From: Tetrastigma voinierianum
Taxonomy: Eukaryota; Streptophyta; Magnoliopsida; Vitales; Vitaceae
NCBI GenBank assembly: GCA_016808115.1
Contig: JAEQBH010002866.1
Span: forward strand, 310,001-374,000
Reading direction: 5' to 3'
Length of the DNA stretch: 64,000 nt
The notes below the pieces were generated by a model. The model searched no databases. It was given only the letters and a program-made list of their open reading frames with translations, and was not told the origin of the DNA. A program made the translations under genes and the position numbers. Each line of letters starts with the position of its first letter. The first letter of the stretch is position 1. Below, piece after piece: positions 15,098 to 25,560 of this stretch.

Positions 15098-15160
15098 ATG
15101 GAGAACAACTGCGGTGACAAAGACAACAGGAACCCGGGAATCGTAGAAGAGGATGAGGAG
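15098..15160 (+). CDS. KNOX-domain gene, exon 1 (left part)
   Basis: The reading frame is ATG followed by 20 codons with no stop (MENNCGDKDNRNPG, then an acidic end IVEEDEE). It ends exactly at the left AGGAG target duplication (15156-15160). Its codon phase is zero at the break and continues in frame at 35771. An acidic, poorly conserved N-terminus is normal for small KNOX-domain proteins. Confidence 0.65.
15156..15160. repeat. Left target-site duplication of the copia element (AGGAG)
   Basis: AGGAG directly precedes the TG of the LTR and is repeated exactly at 35766-35770 after the CA of the other LTR. This fixes the insertion site in KNOX exon 1. Confidence 0.9.
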
Positions 15161-15294
15161 TGAAGAAAGATATGAGTCTTTGTATATTGAAAAAAGTGTA
15201 TTATAGGTACAAGGTGAAGGCTTATATATATAAGTTAAGCTATATAAATCTTAAAAAGAAAAATATAAAATTGTCATATACATATAATCTAACA
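15161..15294 (-). repeat. Copia 3' LTR
   Basis: It runs from tgaagaaagatatgag to taatctaaca and aligns along its full length with 35636-35765. On the minus strand it starts TGTTAG and ends TTCA. Several differences from the other LTR are T here against C there, the pattern of cytosine deamination. Confidence 0.9.
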
Positions 15295-15310
15295 TCCCCT
15301 CAAATTCATG
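15295..15310 (-). other. Copia polypurine tract
   Basis: On the minus strand the bases just before the 3' LTR read ATGAATTTGAGGGGA, the typical purine-rich primer site for plus-strand DNA synthesis, directly abutting TGTTAG. Confidence 0.8.
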
Positions 15311-15315
15311 GTGGT

Positions 15316-15968
15316 TTAAGAGAAACCATTTTGAGTTTCCAAGCCTAAAGTTCTAAGCTTCGCTGGCGAAGTGGTTTTGCCGAAGATATCTGCTAACCGA
15401 TCCTCGAGAGTAAATGGGACCGGAGCGAGTGTACCCTGAAACAGATGATGACGAATGAAGTGAGAATCAATCTCAATATGTTTAGTACGTTCATGGAAGA
15501 CATCATTTGAATAGCACTGACATTTATGCAGTTTAGCTTGCAAAGGAACAATCAACACAAAGATCCCGTGAAAATTCAACGTGAACCAAATAAGTTCAAC
15601 TCCGTAGTAATGCCAAACGATCGTTTGTTTCTACTCCAAGAGATAAGAGAATCACCTAGAAGAAAACAATATCCTGTAGTAGATCGACGATCGGCTGAGA
15701 CGCCTCGCCCAATCCGTGATCCGACATGCTTGAAGAGTTAATGAGAATGGGAAGAAAAATGAAGACCATCAAATATGGTGTGCCTCAAATATCGTGAATC
15801 TTGAGAATGCCAGCGATAAATGAGGAGATCTCGGGGCGCCATAAACCTACTAACTACATGAATCGTGATAGGAAATAATGCGGCAAGTAACGTAAAGGGA
15901 GATAGATTATACCCCCAACAAGCCGCTCCCGGGCAGAGAGTAGTACTACATACTGATACCGCCATCAT
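15316..15968 (-). pseudogene. Copia RNase H region (end of pol)
   Basis: Minus-strand pieces in different frames read DRRSTTGYCFLLG-like and SKKQTIV-like (RNase H start), then HERTKHIEIDSHFIRHH, the highly conserved copia RNase H end, then LADIFGKTTSPAKLRTLGL. The last frame ends just before the polypurine tract, as in intact copia elements. Frameshifts separate the pieces. In an intact element this domain degrades the RNA of the RNA/DNA hybrid. Confidence 0.85.
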
Positions 15969-16020
15969 GAGAATTTAGGCGATTAGCTTATACTAATAAA
16001 AAGCCAAATATCGTCTGTTA

Positions 16021-16750
16021 TCAAGTGATACTGCTCGAGAAACTGTGATCGAAGTTATTTCGCCCGAGTAAGATAATAACCATCTCGTTAAAAGAAACTT
16101 CTAGACCAAGAAAGTAATTAAGAGGGCCGAGATCTTTCATTTCAAATTGACAACTAAGAAAGTGATTTAGATCCTGAATACCCTGCATATCATCACCTGT
16201 AATAATCATATCATCGACATACAAGAGTAGAATAGTAATACCATGATCATACTGCCTCAAAAAAGAGTTGTATCAAAAGAACCCGCTCTAAAACCATGTC
16301 GAGATAAAGAGAATTGAACTTTGCAACTTGCTACTCGAGGAGCTTGTTTAAGACCATAGAGTGCCCGTCATAGTCGAAATACTCTATGAGGGAACCCCGG
16401 AGGGTGAGAATAACTAGGAGGAAGCTTCATATAGACTTCCTTTGAGAGTTCACCATTAAGAAAATTATTTTTAATATCCATTTAAAAGAGCGGCCATTTA
16501 CGAGACGCAGAAATGGAAATAAGAGTCCTGACAGAAGAAAGTCGAGCCACTTGAGCAAAAGTCTCCTCATAATCAATCCCATACTCCTAAGTAAAACCCC
16601 TGGAAGGCGAGTCTTGTAGTGATCAACAGTGCCATCCGACCGAGTCTTGATCTTATAAACCCATTTACAACCGATAGCAGATTTTTCAGAGGGAAGATCA
16701 ATAAAATCCCTTGTTCCAGTCTTATGTAGTGCATCCAACTCTTCTTTCAT
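16021..16750 (-). pseudogene. Copia reverse transcriptase region
   Basis: On the minus strand MKEELDALHKTGTRDFIDLP opens the region (copia RT start) and is followed by KSAIGCKWVYKIKTRSDGTV. The catalytic box reads LLLYVDDMIITG, with YVDD encoded at 16210-16221, and then QFEMKDLGPLNYFLGLEV. The catalytic aspartates are present, but frames change several times between 16260 and 16620, so no full RT can be made. RT would copy the element RNA into DNA. Confidence 0.9.
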
Positions 16751-17139
16751 GGCTTGCTGCCATAAAGGGAGGAAGCCTCACAAAAAGTTTGAGGTTCTTG
16801 GAGAGAGTCAAGAGCAGAAAAGCAATGGAAGTCATGAAGATGAGAAGGAAGAGTAGTTACCCAATGGGAAAGGCGAAGTGCATGAGAGTCAAAAGGACCG
16901 ACAGGATCCATAGTTAGAGCAGTATCAGTGGGCACGTTGATGATTGATGTGGGAGGCTCATCATATGCATGAGAAGGGACATTAGAAATAGAAGAGGGAA
17001 ACTCATACCAAGGATGCTCGACATAAGTGGAGACTTCAAGAAAAGGTCGGCAGAGGATCGATAGAGGAAATAGTGAACAGAACATGAAGTAGTTGGTAAA
17101 ACATTTTGTGTCTCAAAAAGACCACATGTCGAGAAACAC

Positions 17140-17880
17140 TTAAGACGTTTTGCTACTGACTATAACACCTATAACCTCTTTGACCAATTTCATACCCAAG
17201 AAAACAACACAAACGAGAACGAGACTGAAGTTTGTTTCTTTCATGATCTTGAAGAAGAATAAAACAGACACATCCAAAGACTCTAAGTAAGTCATATAAG
17301 GGAGAAGAACCAAACAATAGATCATAAGAAGTTTGATTCTGAACAATGGGAGAAGGACATCGACTGGATGGTGTAAACGGTAATAAGAGCACTCTTCCCA
17401 AATTGAGAAGAGTAGAAGCTTATTATAGTAGTAGCACAAACAACATCAAGAATATGACGAAGTTTGTGCTTAGCCCTGCCATTTTGTTGAGAAGTGTCAG
17501 CACAAGATGAATGAGGAACAATACCAAATTGATGTAGAATAGAAGTAAATTCATGGGCTTTATATTCTTGGGCTTTGTCAGATCTGAAAACTTTAATAGG
17601 TTTAGAAAACCGTGTTTCAATCATTTTGGTAAAGTTATTTGATAGAGTTTAGAACGATTTTTGAAGAGATAAATCCAAGTATATCGAGAAAAATCATCCA
17701 TAAAAATAACAAAATAATGTGACCCACCCTAAGTAATAATGGGAGAAGGCCCCCATACATCATAATGAATAAGATCAAAAGGAGAGAGAGCATGAGAAAC
17801 ACTGTTATTAAATGGTAAAGTAGTTTGTTTGCCAAATTGACAAGGCATACAATCAAAACTCTTGTTTGAAACTGAACCTA
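17140..17880 (-). pseudogene. Copia integrase core
   Basis: Minus-strand fragments read CMPCQFGKQ (end of the zinc-binding HHCC part), LIHYDVWGPSP (first catalytic Asp), YFVIFMDDFSRYTWIY, KVFRSDKAQEY (second catalytic Asp; the usual Gly is replaced by Ala) and SCADTSQQNGRAKHKLRHIL, where the usual catalytic Glu after NG is replaced. Frames shift at about 17630 and 17400. The missing Glu and the shifts mean a dead integrase. Confidence 0.9.
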
Positions 17881-17887
17881 ACAAACC

Positions 17888-18145
17888 CTAAGAAATTAAT
17901 TGTTTAATCCTAGAGATAGATGCATGGCCAAGGCGAGAATGCCATAAAGCAAGAGAAGAGGTGTTTTGTCCTGAGACAATAGAAGCAGAGACACGAGATG
18001 ACGATAGATAAAGAAAGATGAGCTCAAACAACCTTCCGACCTTACGGGCTATCCCAACGATCTGTCCCGTATGAGAATCCTGCACAACCACACCAATAGA
18101 AGAAAAGGTTAAAGCAAAACCGTCTGTCGAGCTGCCCAACCACAA
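17888..18145 (-). pseudogene. Copia pre-integrase domain
   Basis: An 85-codon minus-strand frame contains VVVQDSHTGQIVGIARKVG and ends LALWHSRLGHASISRIKQLI, the hallmark LWHxRLGH motif of the gag-pre-integrase domain, with the first His of the HHCC zinc site. It lies between the protease and the integrase core, as expected. Confidence 0.88.
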
Positions 18146-18373
18146 AGATTATGAGTGAGTCACTCTCCCCATCGTCATTTTCCTCTCCTCTCCCCACTCC
18201 CACCCCAATCACCATATTATGAAGAAAAAATATGGGGAATCGATAAACATCGAAATCTGACAAAGGCCGGTGGTAGACATTACTAAGATGAGAGATATGC
18301 AGAGAACCATTTGCAAGATATAGAGTAGGGAGAGGCTGTGGGAAGTGTGTGAAGAGACAACAACCGGAGAAGA
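18146..18373 (-). pseudogene. Copia protease, C-terminal part
   Basis: Minus-strand reading gives TLYLANGSLHISHLSNVYHR (compare the usual ADGS strand and LxNVYHIP) and then LSDFDVYRFP. The part breaks at 18373 against the TGTAAC start of the solo LTR, preceded by GAAGA. The active-site half of the protease is on the far side of the insertion (21738-21800). Confidence 0.75.
18369..18373. repeat. Left target-site duplication of solo LTR (GAAGA)
   Basis: GAAGA precedes TGTAACACCTC and recurs at 21738-21742, where copia coding resumes. Removing the insert joins MTSS to a following protease strand without a break. Confidence 0.7.
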
Positions 18374-18974
18374 TGTAACACCTCAAATTATAGCTCCTAA
18401 CAGTTTTATAAAATTGCTGGGTATAATAAACGAAGGTATATTTATCTCTAATGTAAAATAAAGATAAAAACAAGTAGGAATATGCATAAGTTAAATTACA
18501 AATAAGAAGATTTGAGGCTATTGTAAAAGATATAAATTGATTTTGCAAATATTATAAGAAAGGAGACCAGTAAATAAAAAGGGGATAAGATCAATAGCGA
18601 TAAGACCAAAAGAAATATCTTATTTTAGTCTGGAGAAAGGGAGAAAGAAATACGATAAGAGAGAAGAGAGAAGAAAGGGTAAGAAGAAGTTAAGAAGATC
18701 ACAGACGATACATGTCTTGGGGTATAATTACACCTGAGTATTGGTATGGAATTTGAGTGGTAAGGGAGCACGCTTGGGGTTGTATGGAAATCCATGAGTA
18801 TGAGTTCCACATACTATAAAGCTTGGGATATTACTAAGCGTTAACCTCTATCTTGTATGGTTTGGGCTTGGGAACTCCAAACTCATTTCTGTGGCTGAGT
18901 TAAGAAGAGCTTTACGCCCTAACATGTTTGAGAAGGGTCTAGTTGTAAGTTTAACTCCGTGTACCCCTATCGGG

Positions 18975-19330
18975 TTTGATCATATTAAGATCCTATCTTA
19001 GAACTGGTTTTTTGGCTTCAAATACAGGGAATTCTATGAGTCCTTCTTAGTAATTGTATCCACATCAATGAAATTGATGTTAGGGCTTTGCACCGATTTG
19101 GACCAGACCTAGTTATGGTCCTTTACCGAGGTCGCCCATTTAAATTCGTCGGCCGGGCTTCATCCGGAACTCGCCAACTTAACCGCATCTTAGAACGTTG
19201 TTTGAGTCAAAGAGACTTTGTAGTAAGTCCTTCTGCGGACTGTATCCACATCAACAACTTGATGTTGGGGTTTAATTTCTAATTTAATTCTATAGACCGT
19301 TATGGTCTTTTACTCCTGAACAATAAATGG
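18975..19330 (+). repeat. LTR internal repeat A (about 190-bp units), solo LTR
   Basis: Two units each contain 'gtccttctt(a/g)', 'tgtatccacatcaa', 'ttgatgttaggg' or 'ttgatgttgggg', and the first also 'tatggtcctttaccgag'. Matching units occur at 24270-24840 and 32260-32815. Confidence 0.75.
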
Positions 19331-19374
19331 GAGAGAGGTCACAACAAATGTTAAGTCACAAACAGCCAGGCCGC

Positions 19375-19800
19375 CCATCAAATATCGCAAATGTCGTCAT
19401 TCAACAAAGTGGGTCGCCCTACCGAAGCATCGCTAAACAAAGGTCATCCAATGCTGGTCATCAATGTTGGTCGCCCAATAAAGGTCGCCAATAGTATTAC
19501 CCAACAAGGTCGCAACAAAGGGTCGTCTAACAAAGGGTCGCCCAACTGTGTCGCCCACCTGGTCGCCACAAAGGTCGCCCACGCTGGTCATCACCGCGGG
19601 TCGCCCAATGGTCGCCCGTCTGGTCGCCAACAGCGGTCGTCTAACGCTGGTCGCCCAATGTTGATCGCCAGTCAGCGGGTCGCCCACGCTGGCGCCCAAC
19701 AGCCGATCGCCAACAAACGGCCGCCCACAAGGTCGCCCACCGCCGCCGCCCACCGTCGCCGCCCAACAGCCGTCGCCAAACAAAGGTTTCGCCAAACAAA
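19375..19800 (+). repeat. GGTCGCCCA short minisatellite
   Basis: Some twenty or more variants of ggtcgccca/ggtcgccaa, with spacers such as acaaa and atgctg, follow one another. The region is far more GC-rich than its surroundings. Because the period often keeps frame, it yields open frames on both strands (19391-19981 plus, 19433-19795 minus), which are by-products of the repeat. Confidence 0.85.
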
Positions 19801-19849
19801 GGTTTCGTCACTTCGCATAGCCGTCACCAGTCACTGTCAAGACGATCGC

Positions 19850-20545
19850 ATGACCAACTGGCGTCATATCTCCTCCGGCCCGAACTCGGATGGCGGTTTC
19901 GACTCGGCGGAAAGCTCATTGAGTCAAGAATCCATCCATATGCCTGAGGAAGATATTATGTCAGACCGGAGGTTAGACTGAGTCACTTCAGCGCAGCTCT
20001 CGCCGGGCCCAGTGTCGTACTGTCAAGATCGATCACGCATGACCTAACTTCTAAGGTCATATCTCCTTCGCTTCAACTTCCGATTGGGTGTTCTCGACTC
20101 TGCGGAAGTTTCCATTGAGTCAAGAATCCATCCATATTCCTGAGGAAGATATTAAATGTCAGACCGAGGTGTTAGAATGAGCTCTTCACTTCATGCAGCT
20201 CGTCGCCCAAAGTCAGCTCGTCAAGATCGACCGCGCATGACCTCCAACTTCTAAGGTCATATCTCCTTCGCTCGAACTCCGATTTCCAGTAACTTTTGAC
20301 TCTATGGAAAGCCAATTGAGTCAAGAATACATTCATATGCCTGAGGAGAATATTAGATGCATGACCGAGGTGATAGATGAGCTCGTCACTTCAGGTCAAC
20401 TCGTCAATCCAGGTCAGCTCGTCAGATTTGGCTACGTATGACCTCCAACTTCGAAAGGTCATATCTCCTTCGTCCGAACTCCGATTCGGGTGTTCTTGGA
20501 CTCTATGGAAAGCCCATTGAGTCAAGAATCCATTAATAGATAGTT
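19850..20545 (+). repeat. LTR internal repeat B (about 200-bp units), solo LTR
   Basis: Four units each contain 'ggtcatatctcc', 'ctctatggaaagcccattga' or close variants, and 'gagtcaagaatccatccat'. The anchors fall near 19920, 20112, 20318 and 20518. The same module recurs at 25080-25560 and 33110-33600. Confidence 0.85.
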
Positions 20546-21737
20546 TGATAAGATGGGAACTCATATTTGCTCCAGAAAACACGAAAACAGTAGGCATCAT
20601 AAGTACCATAGTTATTCATTTTATGTATGCCTATTATGAATTCATAAATACCGTAGTTATTACATGGTGTTACATTAATTATGCATGTAATGAGATATGA
20701 AAAATGCAAAGATATGAATAATGATTATATATATATATCACATAAGATCATCGAATGATAAAATAATTATTCCTGAATAAGGAGATATATGATCGGAAAG
20801 ATAAAGTCACACACTGATCATTCGCTTAACCCGGCAGAGGGATAGATGGGCATGCCTATTAGGGAAAACAAGTCCGCAAAGATAAGTTCTCGAGATCGAG
20901 GCCCATCTGGGTCGATGACATAGATCCCGCTTGGACGCCTGCACCTAAAGGGTCACCACATACCCGGCCCTCATGGAATAAAGCCACCGTCTATGATGAT
21001 ACTCTTCTGCATATTATATCACAACGCCGTTCCTCACACCACTGTTTACAAGGAATATAGCGCTCGGGCCTCATGGATTATAGTATTCTCAGATTCAATT
21101 TCTAAGGTTTATACATGAACATAAAAGAAAATGATGTATAAAAGAAGTGTAGAGAATACATGACATGATATGAGAAGCATAGCACTGCTATGAGATGATA
21201 GTATATAGTTACAAGAACAAGAAGTAAAAGTACAAGATTACATGAAAAGTATATGGAAGATGATAAGAAATGAAACTGGTTACGATAAGTATATATATGA
21301 GAAATGATAAGAATCTGTAACTGTAATATGTGTTATATGCATTTGTATAGAAGTGTGGTGACCTTAGTAAAGGTCATCCATGTGTATTAATTCCCATTAA
21401 GCGTAAAGCTTAGCACGGGTGTTCAATCTGTGTAGGTACAGAAGAGGAGACCAGAGGACCAGGCCATCCACATCACTGTACTTCAAAGGCCACACAAAGA
21501 ATAGTGCCCACCGAAGACCTTGTGTCTATTTTGTATATAAAATTTTGTAAACCAATGTAAAGATGTTGAACACTTCCATATATGGAGCTGAAGCTATATA
21601 TATTTTGTAATCGGCTGCTCACGAATATAATGCAAGTTGGTGTTTAACATTATATGAATATCAGTATCTGAGGTTATAAGTTAAAAAAAAAAAAAAAGTG
21701 ACCTAGAAATGGCATCCTACAGAGTTGAGAGCCACGA

Positions 21738-21742
21738 GAAGA
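21738..21742. repeat. Right target-site duplication of solo LTR (GAAGA)
   Basis: It matches 18369-18373; after it the minus-strand copia protease frame resumes. Confidence 0.65.
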
Positions 21743-21960
21743 AGTCATATGATTGCAGCAAACAGAATCAAGAGCCATGTCAAGAAGTACCTGATATCGT
21801 AGAAAGAGCAGTGTTAGATGCACTGGAAGATGGAAGATGAATGTGATTAACCATATCCTGTAGATCTGCCATAGAGAGAGATGAGGTAGGACCAGACTTG
21901 GAATGAGATTCCACATTTGATAATTGAGACTAAGTCAAGGCAACAATGTTCTGAAGAATA
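21738..21960 (-). pseudogene. Copia protease active-site part and gag-protease linker
   Basis: On the minus strand LDSVCCNHMTSS is the aspartic-protease active-site box (usual form LDSGA/C-CNHMT; here Val replaces Gly). Upstream come SLSMADLQDMV-like and ALSTISGTSW-like pieces typical of the linker between gag and protease. The protease cleaves the polyprotein. The Gly-to-Val change and the insertion would both inactivate it. Confidence 0.8.
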
Positions 21961-22740
21961 CGTTGACGAGTGTAACAGGCTTCAACAGAATGACCTTTGT
22001 AGGACATTTTGACTAAGGTGGTGAGACTAAGTGGGACCTTTTTGTAGAAACATAGGTAGATGAACTGCTTGGAAGTGACAGGGAGTAGCGGTCTGTGGAA
22101 CAATTTGGAGTAGCAAGAACCATGGATTGGAGTAGAAATGGGATCGATCCCGAGAGACGGGTCTCATTATCAACTAACTTCTGAATAGCTTGTGAGACTA
22201 TTGGTAAAGGATTCTAATGTAGAATATGACTTCTGGCTGATTCAAACTCATCACGAAGCCTCATTAAAAACTGAACCAATCGTCCTTGTTCACGATGAAC
22301 ATAGACCAATTTGGTGTCAATAGAATTTGAGAAAACTAGTTCAGATGCAGTTAAGTGATCCCAAATGGATTTCAGCCAACTGTGATACATAGTAATCCGC
22401 TCACCTGGTTCCTGAAAAATCTGATAAAGTTTGCGTGTGAGCTTGAAGTTGTGAGCACCACTCGGTCTAGCATACCGAGTAACAAGTCCCAAACTTCTTT
22501 GGCAATATCAAGGTTGTCAAACTCATATACAATGGATGGAATAGATGTATTACAAAACCAAGTAATGAACTGATGGTTAGCACTTTCCCAATCCTCAATT
22601 TGAATGGCATGAAACCAATCGATTTCTTTATCACTTTTCTATAATGGGGCGGTCTGACGTAAATCCTGACACGACCTTTGAGATAGCTGGCATGGCTTGA
22701 GACCAGAAAAATTATCTCCTGTAACGTGTCGGACAAGAAA
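21960..22740 (-). pseudogene. Copia gag
   Basis: Minus-strand pieces include EIDWFHAIQIEDWESANHQF-like sequence, NTSIPSIVYEF, and an 89-codon and a 92-codon frame overlapping in different registers. GLVTRYARPSGAHNFKLTRK and YHSWLKSIWDHL match the copia capsid (UBN2/gag-type) pattern, as does RLVQFLMRLRDEFESARSHI, the usual FLxGLxxxFExxRxxIL motif. A Cys/His-poor zinc-knuckle remnant lies near 21970-22010. Gag forms the virus-like particle of the element. The start of gag lies close to the gypsy insertion. Confidence 0.85.
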
Positions 22741-22825
22741 TCTCATCACTGGCATATCTAAATTCGAATCAAAATAGGCGATAAAAATGGAGCAGATTAG
22801 AAAATTAGTCATAATGCTAGTCGAT

Positions 22826-22830
22826 TTTCT
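22826..22830. repeat. Left target-site duplication of the gypsy element (TTTTC)
   Basis: TTTTC precedes the LTR TG and is repeated exactly at 35182-35186. Confidence 0.85.
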
Positions 22831-23474
22831 GCATGAATACTGGAGATTTTATAATAAAATTTATTATATATTAAGTTATGAATTGAGTGACTTAGGTATT
22901 TTAAAAATTTTAAGATGAATATTGATTAAATGATTATTGAATCCATAAATAAACCCAGTGAAAAGAAAATATAGAGGTATGAAATAGGAGGACTGAGGGT
23001 CAGTGTAAAATGGATTTATATGTCTAAGTGAAATTAGGAAATAAATGAGTAAAGGGAAAATAATAGGAGACTTAAATGAAGAATAATAGAGAAATGGAGG
23101 GACCTAAATATAAAAAGAAATAAAGAAAAAGAAGAAAAAAATCAAGGAAAGGGCATGTGGCAGGTAGGAAAGAGGGAGGAAGTTTCCTCTTTTTTAAAGT
23201 ACGATTAAGGGTGATCCATAAGAAAAGGAAAACAGAGAAAAAAGGAGATATTTTAGAGTGAGAAGCTCTCACTTCTCTCTAGATTCCCAACGATCGGACC
23301 ATAGGTCTCAGTGAAGCAAGAGGGAAAATCCTTCCTCGTAATGAGAATTTATGAGTGAATACGAATGGGGAAGTTGACAAACTCTGAGGTAAGGTCTTCT
23401 CCTACTTTGATTATTATACCCTAAGGATTGTGCGGTGGTTATCTTGCCTTAGGGAATGTTTGGTTGTATTTTAA

Positions 23475-24229
23475 GGCGATGGGGTTCAAAAATAGGCTCC
23501 ACGGGGCCCACACGAGACCCCCGAGAAAAGCCCCGACCCAGAAACGGTGAGGCCCGTCATGAGACGAGGGAGAGACATGACCATTGAAGCATTTAGGCCT
23601 TTCTGCGCCACATTTAAGCCTTTTGTTCCCAGCCAGGAAATAGGGCCTAACCTGATTCTGGCCCCAGGTGATCTGAGTCTCAGTGCAAATAGAATAGTCC
23701 TAATAATATGTTGACCATAGAGTCTGGCCAAATCTCACCAAAAGGAAAAAAAAGACAATAATATCTCGACGTAAATCGGATCCCCAATAAGGAAGGAAGA
23801 TCATCACAAATAAGCTTGCTCTTTCTATATCCATTATCAAATCAGATATCTGATAATAACAGAAACACTCATCCGATGGAACAAATCCTAATCATATCCA
23901 TTGGTTGAACATCTACTCTCATTAAAGGCGCCCCCCATCGGTGAAATTAAATCTTGGCGTACTCATGCTGACATATGCAACATATTCTTCCCCAGCAGTC
24001 TCTCTTTTCTCTCGAAAGCGGCAGGCATCGGGAGCGGCCGCGGGCGAAGCCCTCGCCCCGACCTTCTTTGTTTTTCGCGAGGAGCGATACCTTCAAACCC
24101 ATGCGCAAACCAGCCTGCCGGTGTTCTACCTCAGCCGGACGATCAGAGCACATCCCAGCCCGCCAGCAATCGAGTCCGGCCCACTTGACCTCTGCTCCAG
24201 CCCAGTTCCGGTTGAAAAAGGCATCATCA
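23475..24229. mobile_element. 755-bp insertion present only in the 5' LTR
   Basis: The 3' LTR reads gtattttaaaccatgggaag at 32210-32229; here the same sequence is interrupted between 'ttttaa' and 'taaaccatggg', which is consistent with a TAA duplication. The insert is GC-richer in part and contains an 'aggcatcggg...ccccgaccttctttg' stretch (24025-24070) like sequences I associate with LTRs of other plant gypsy lineages. I see no clear inverted ends or TG...CA ends, so the class is open: a MITE-like or LTR-derived fragment. Confidence 0.6.
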
Positions 24230-24269
24230 TAAACCATGGGAAGTTGCCACATTGTGGTAGTTGGCGCTA

Positions 24270-24840
24270 ATCGGACCTTAGAGCTGATTTTTGGGTACAA
24301 AGTGAAGGGCATTTGGTAGTGAGTCCTTCTAGTAAATTGTATCCACATTAATGAACTTGATGTTAGGCCTTTGAATTTCTCGATTTGGACCTCTGCCAGG
24401 CGAGTTATGGTCCTTTACCGAGAGTCGACTCAGCTAGATCTGGGCGAATTGATCGTCAGTTGAGGTCAACTAGCCGGATCTTAGAACGGGTTTTTGGGTT
24501 AGAAATAAAGCGAATTTGGCAGTAAGTCCTTCTGATAAATTGTAGCCACATCAATGAACTTTATATTAGGCTTTTGAATTTCTCGATTTGGACCTCTGTA
24601 GACCAGGTTATGGTCCTTTACCGAGTCGAACTCAGCCCAGGATCTGGTCAGGTCAGTTCACGTCGATTTAGGTCAACTAGTCGGACAGCAGAACCAGGTT
24701 TTTGGGTCCAGAAATAAAGAGAATTTGGCAGTAAGTCCTTACATAGTGAAATTGGCACATCAATGAACTTGATCGTTGGGATTTTTAATTTCTGATTCGG
24801 ACCCCTGAACCAAGTTATGGTCTTTTTCACGAGCTAGGTG
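24270..24840 (+). repeat. LTR internal repeat A, 5' LTR
   Basis: Three units of about 205 bp carry 'ttagaacgggtttttgggtt', 'agtaagtccttct', 'tgaacttgatgttaggcc' and 'gttatggtcctttaccgag' or variants (unit anchors near 24276, 24480 and 24690). Confidence 0.85.
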
Positions 24841-25079
24841 GAAATGAAGTGAGAGGAATTATTATAGAAGTGAAATCCAATGAAGGTGAGTGGACTATCA
24901 TCTGAGGTCATGGACCTCCTTGCGAGCGTGTTAAGGCCACTCATGCAGCGAAGGTCTGACATACCTCATGCAACGAAGATCAGCGGACCTCATCTGTAGA
25001 GATGAAAGTAGACCTCTGAATCTGTAGAATTTCGGCTGTTGAGTTCGAGTGACCCGTCGGGATTTGACAACGTATGACC

Positions 25080-25560
25080 TCGACTTTGGCGGTCACTACT
25101 TCTTCGTCGAATAAGTTTGATTCTTAGACTCTATAGGAAGCCCATTGAGTCAAAAATACACGTTCATATGCTACGAGGAGGATAGAATATGTCAGACCAA
25201 GGTGTCAGACTGAGTTGCCGAGTCAGTCGCTCCGATCGATCAACTCGTTTGGGTGTGACTCGATATGATCGAACGGAAGGTCGTAAACGCCGTCCGAACT
25301 CGATTTGGGTGTTCTTGGACTCTATGGAAATCTCATTGATCAGAATTCATACATATGCCTGGGGAGGATAGAATGTCAGACCGAGGTTTCAAACCGAGTT
25401 TAAGGTTAGTTCGACTCGTCAGTCGGCTTGGTTTGGAGTGTGACTCATCTGACCTCTGGCAGGAAGGTCATAACTCCTTCGTCCGAACTCCGTTTCGGGT
25501 GTTCTTGGACTCTATGGAAATCCCATTGAGTCAAAAATCCATCTGTATATATATTTTTGA
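25080..25560 (+). repeat. LTR internal repeat B, 5' LTR
   Basis: Three units of about 190 bp carry 'ggactctatggaaatcccat' and 'cagaccgaggtttcaaaccg'-type blocks (anchors near 25127, 25317 and 25507). These are the same modules as in the solo LTR and the 3' LTR. Confidence 0.85.

Larger units (their letters stand above)
18374..21737 (+). mobile_element. Solo gypsy LTR inserted in the copia protease
   Basis: About 3.36 kb. It starts TGTAACACCTC, a common plant gypsy LTR start, and contains the same internal tandem-repeat modules as the LTRs of the gypsy element at 22831-35181, plus the ctaagc/gcttag-type motif near 21397-21414. There is no primer-binding site, gag or pol, so it is a solo LTR left by recombination between two LTRs. 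The right end is less clear than the left: it reads ...gccacga rather than a clean CA. Confidence 0.72.

Noticed and set aside
19391..19981. 196-codon open frame as a gene
   Set aside because: It covers the GGTCGCCCA minisatellite inside a solo LTR; a long frame also exists on the opposite strand, so both are repeat by-products.
23901..24348. Overlapping frames of 85-133 codons on both strands
   Set aside because: They fall in the GC-rich part of the 755-bp insert, overlap in three frames and carry no motif.
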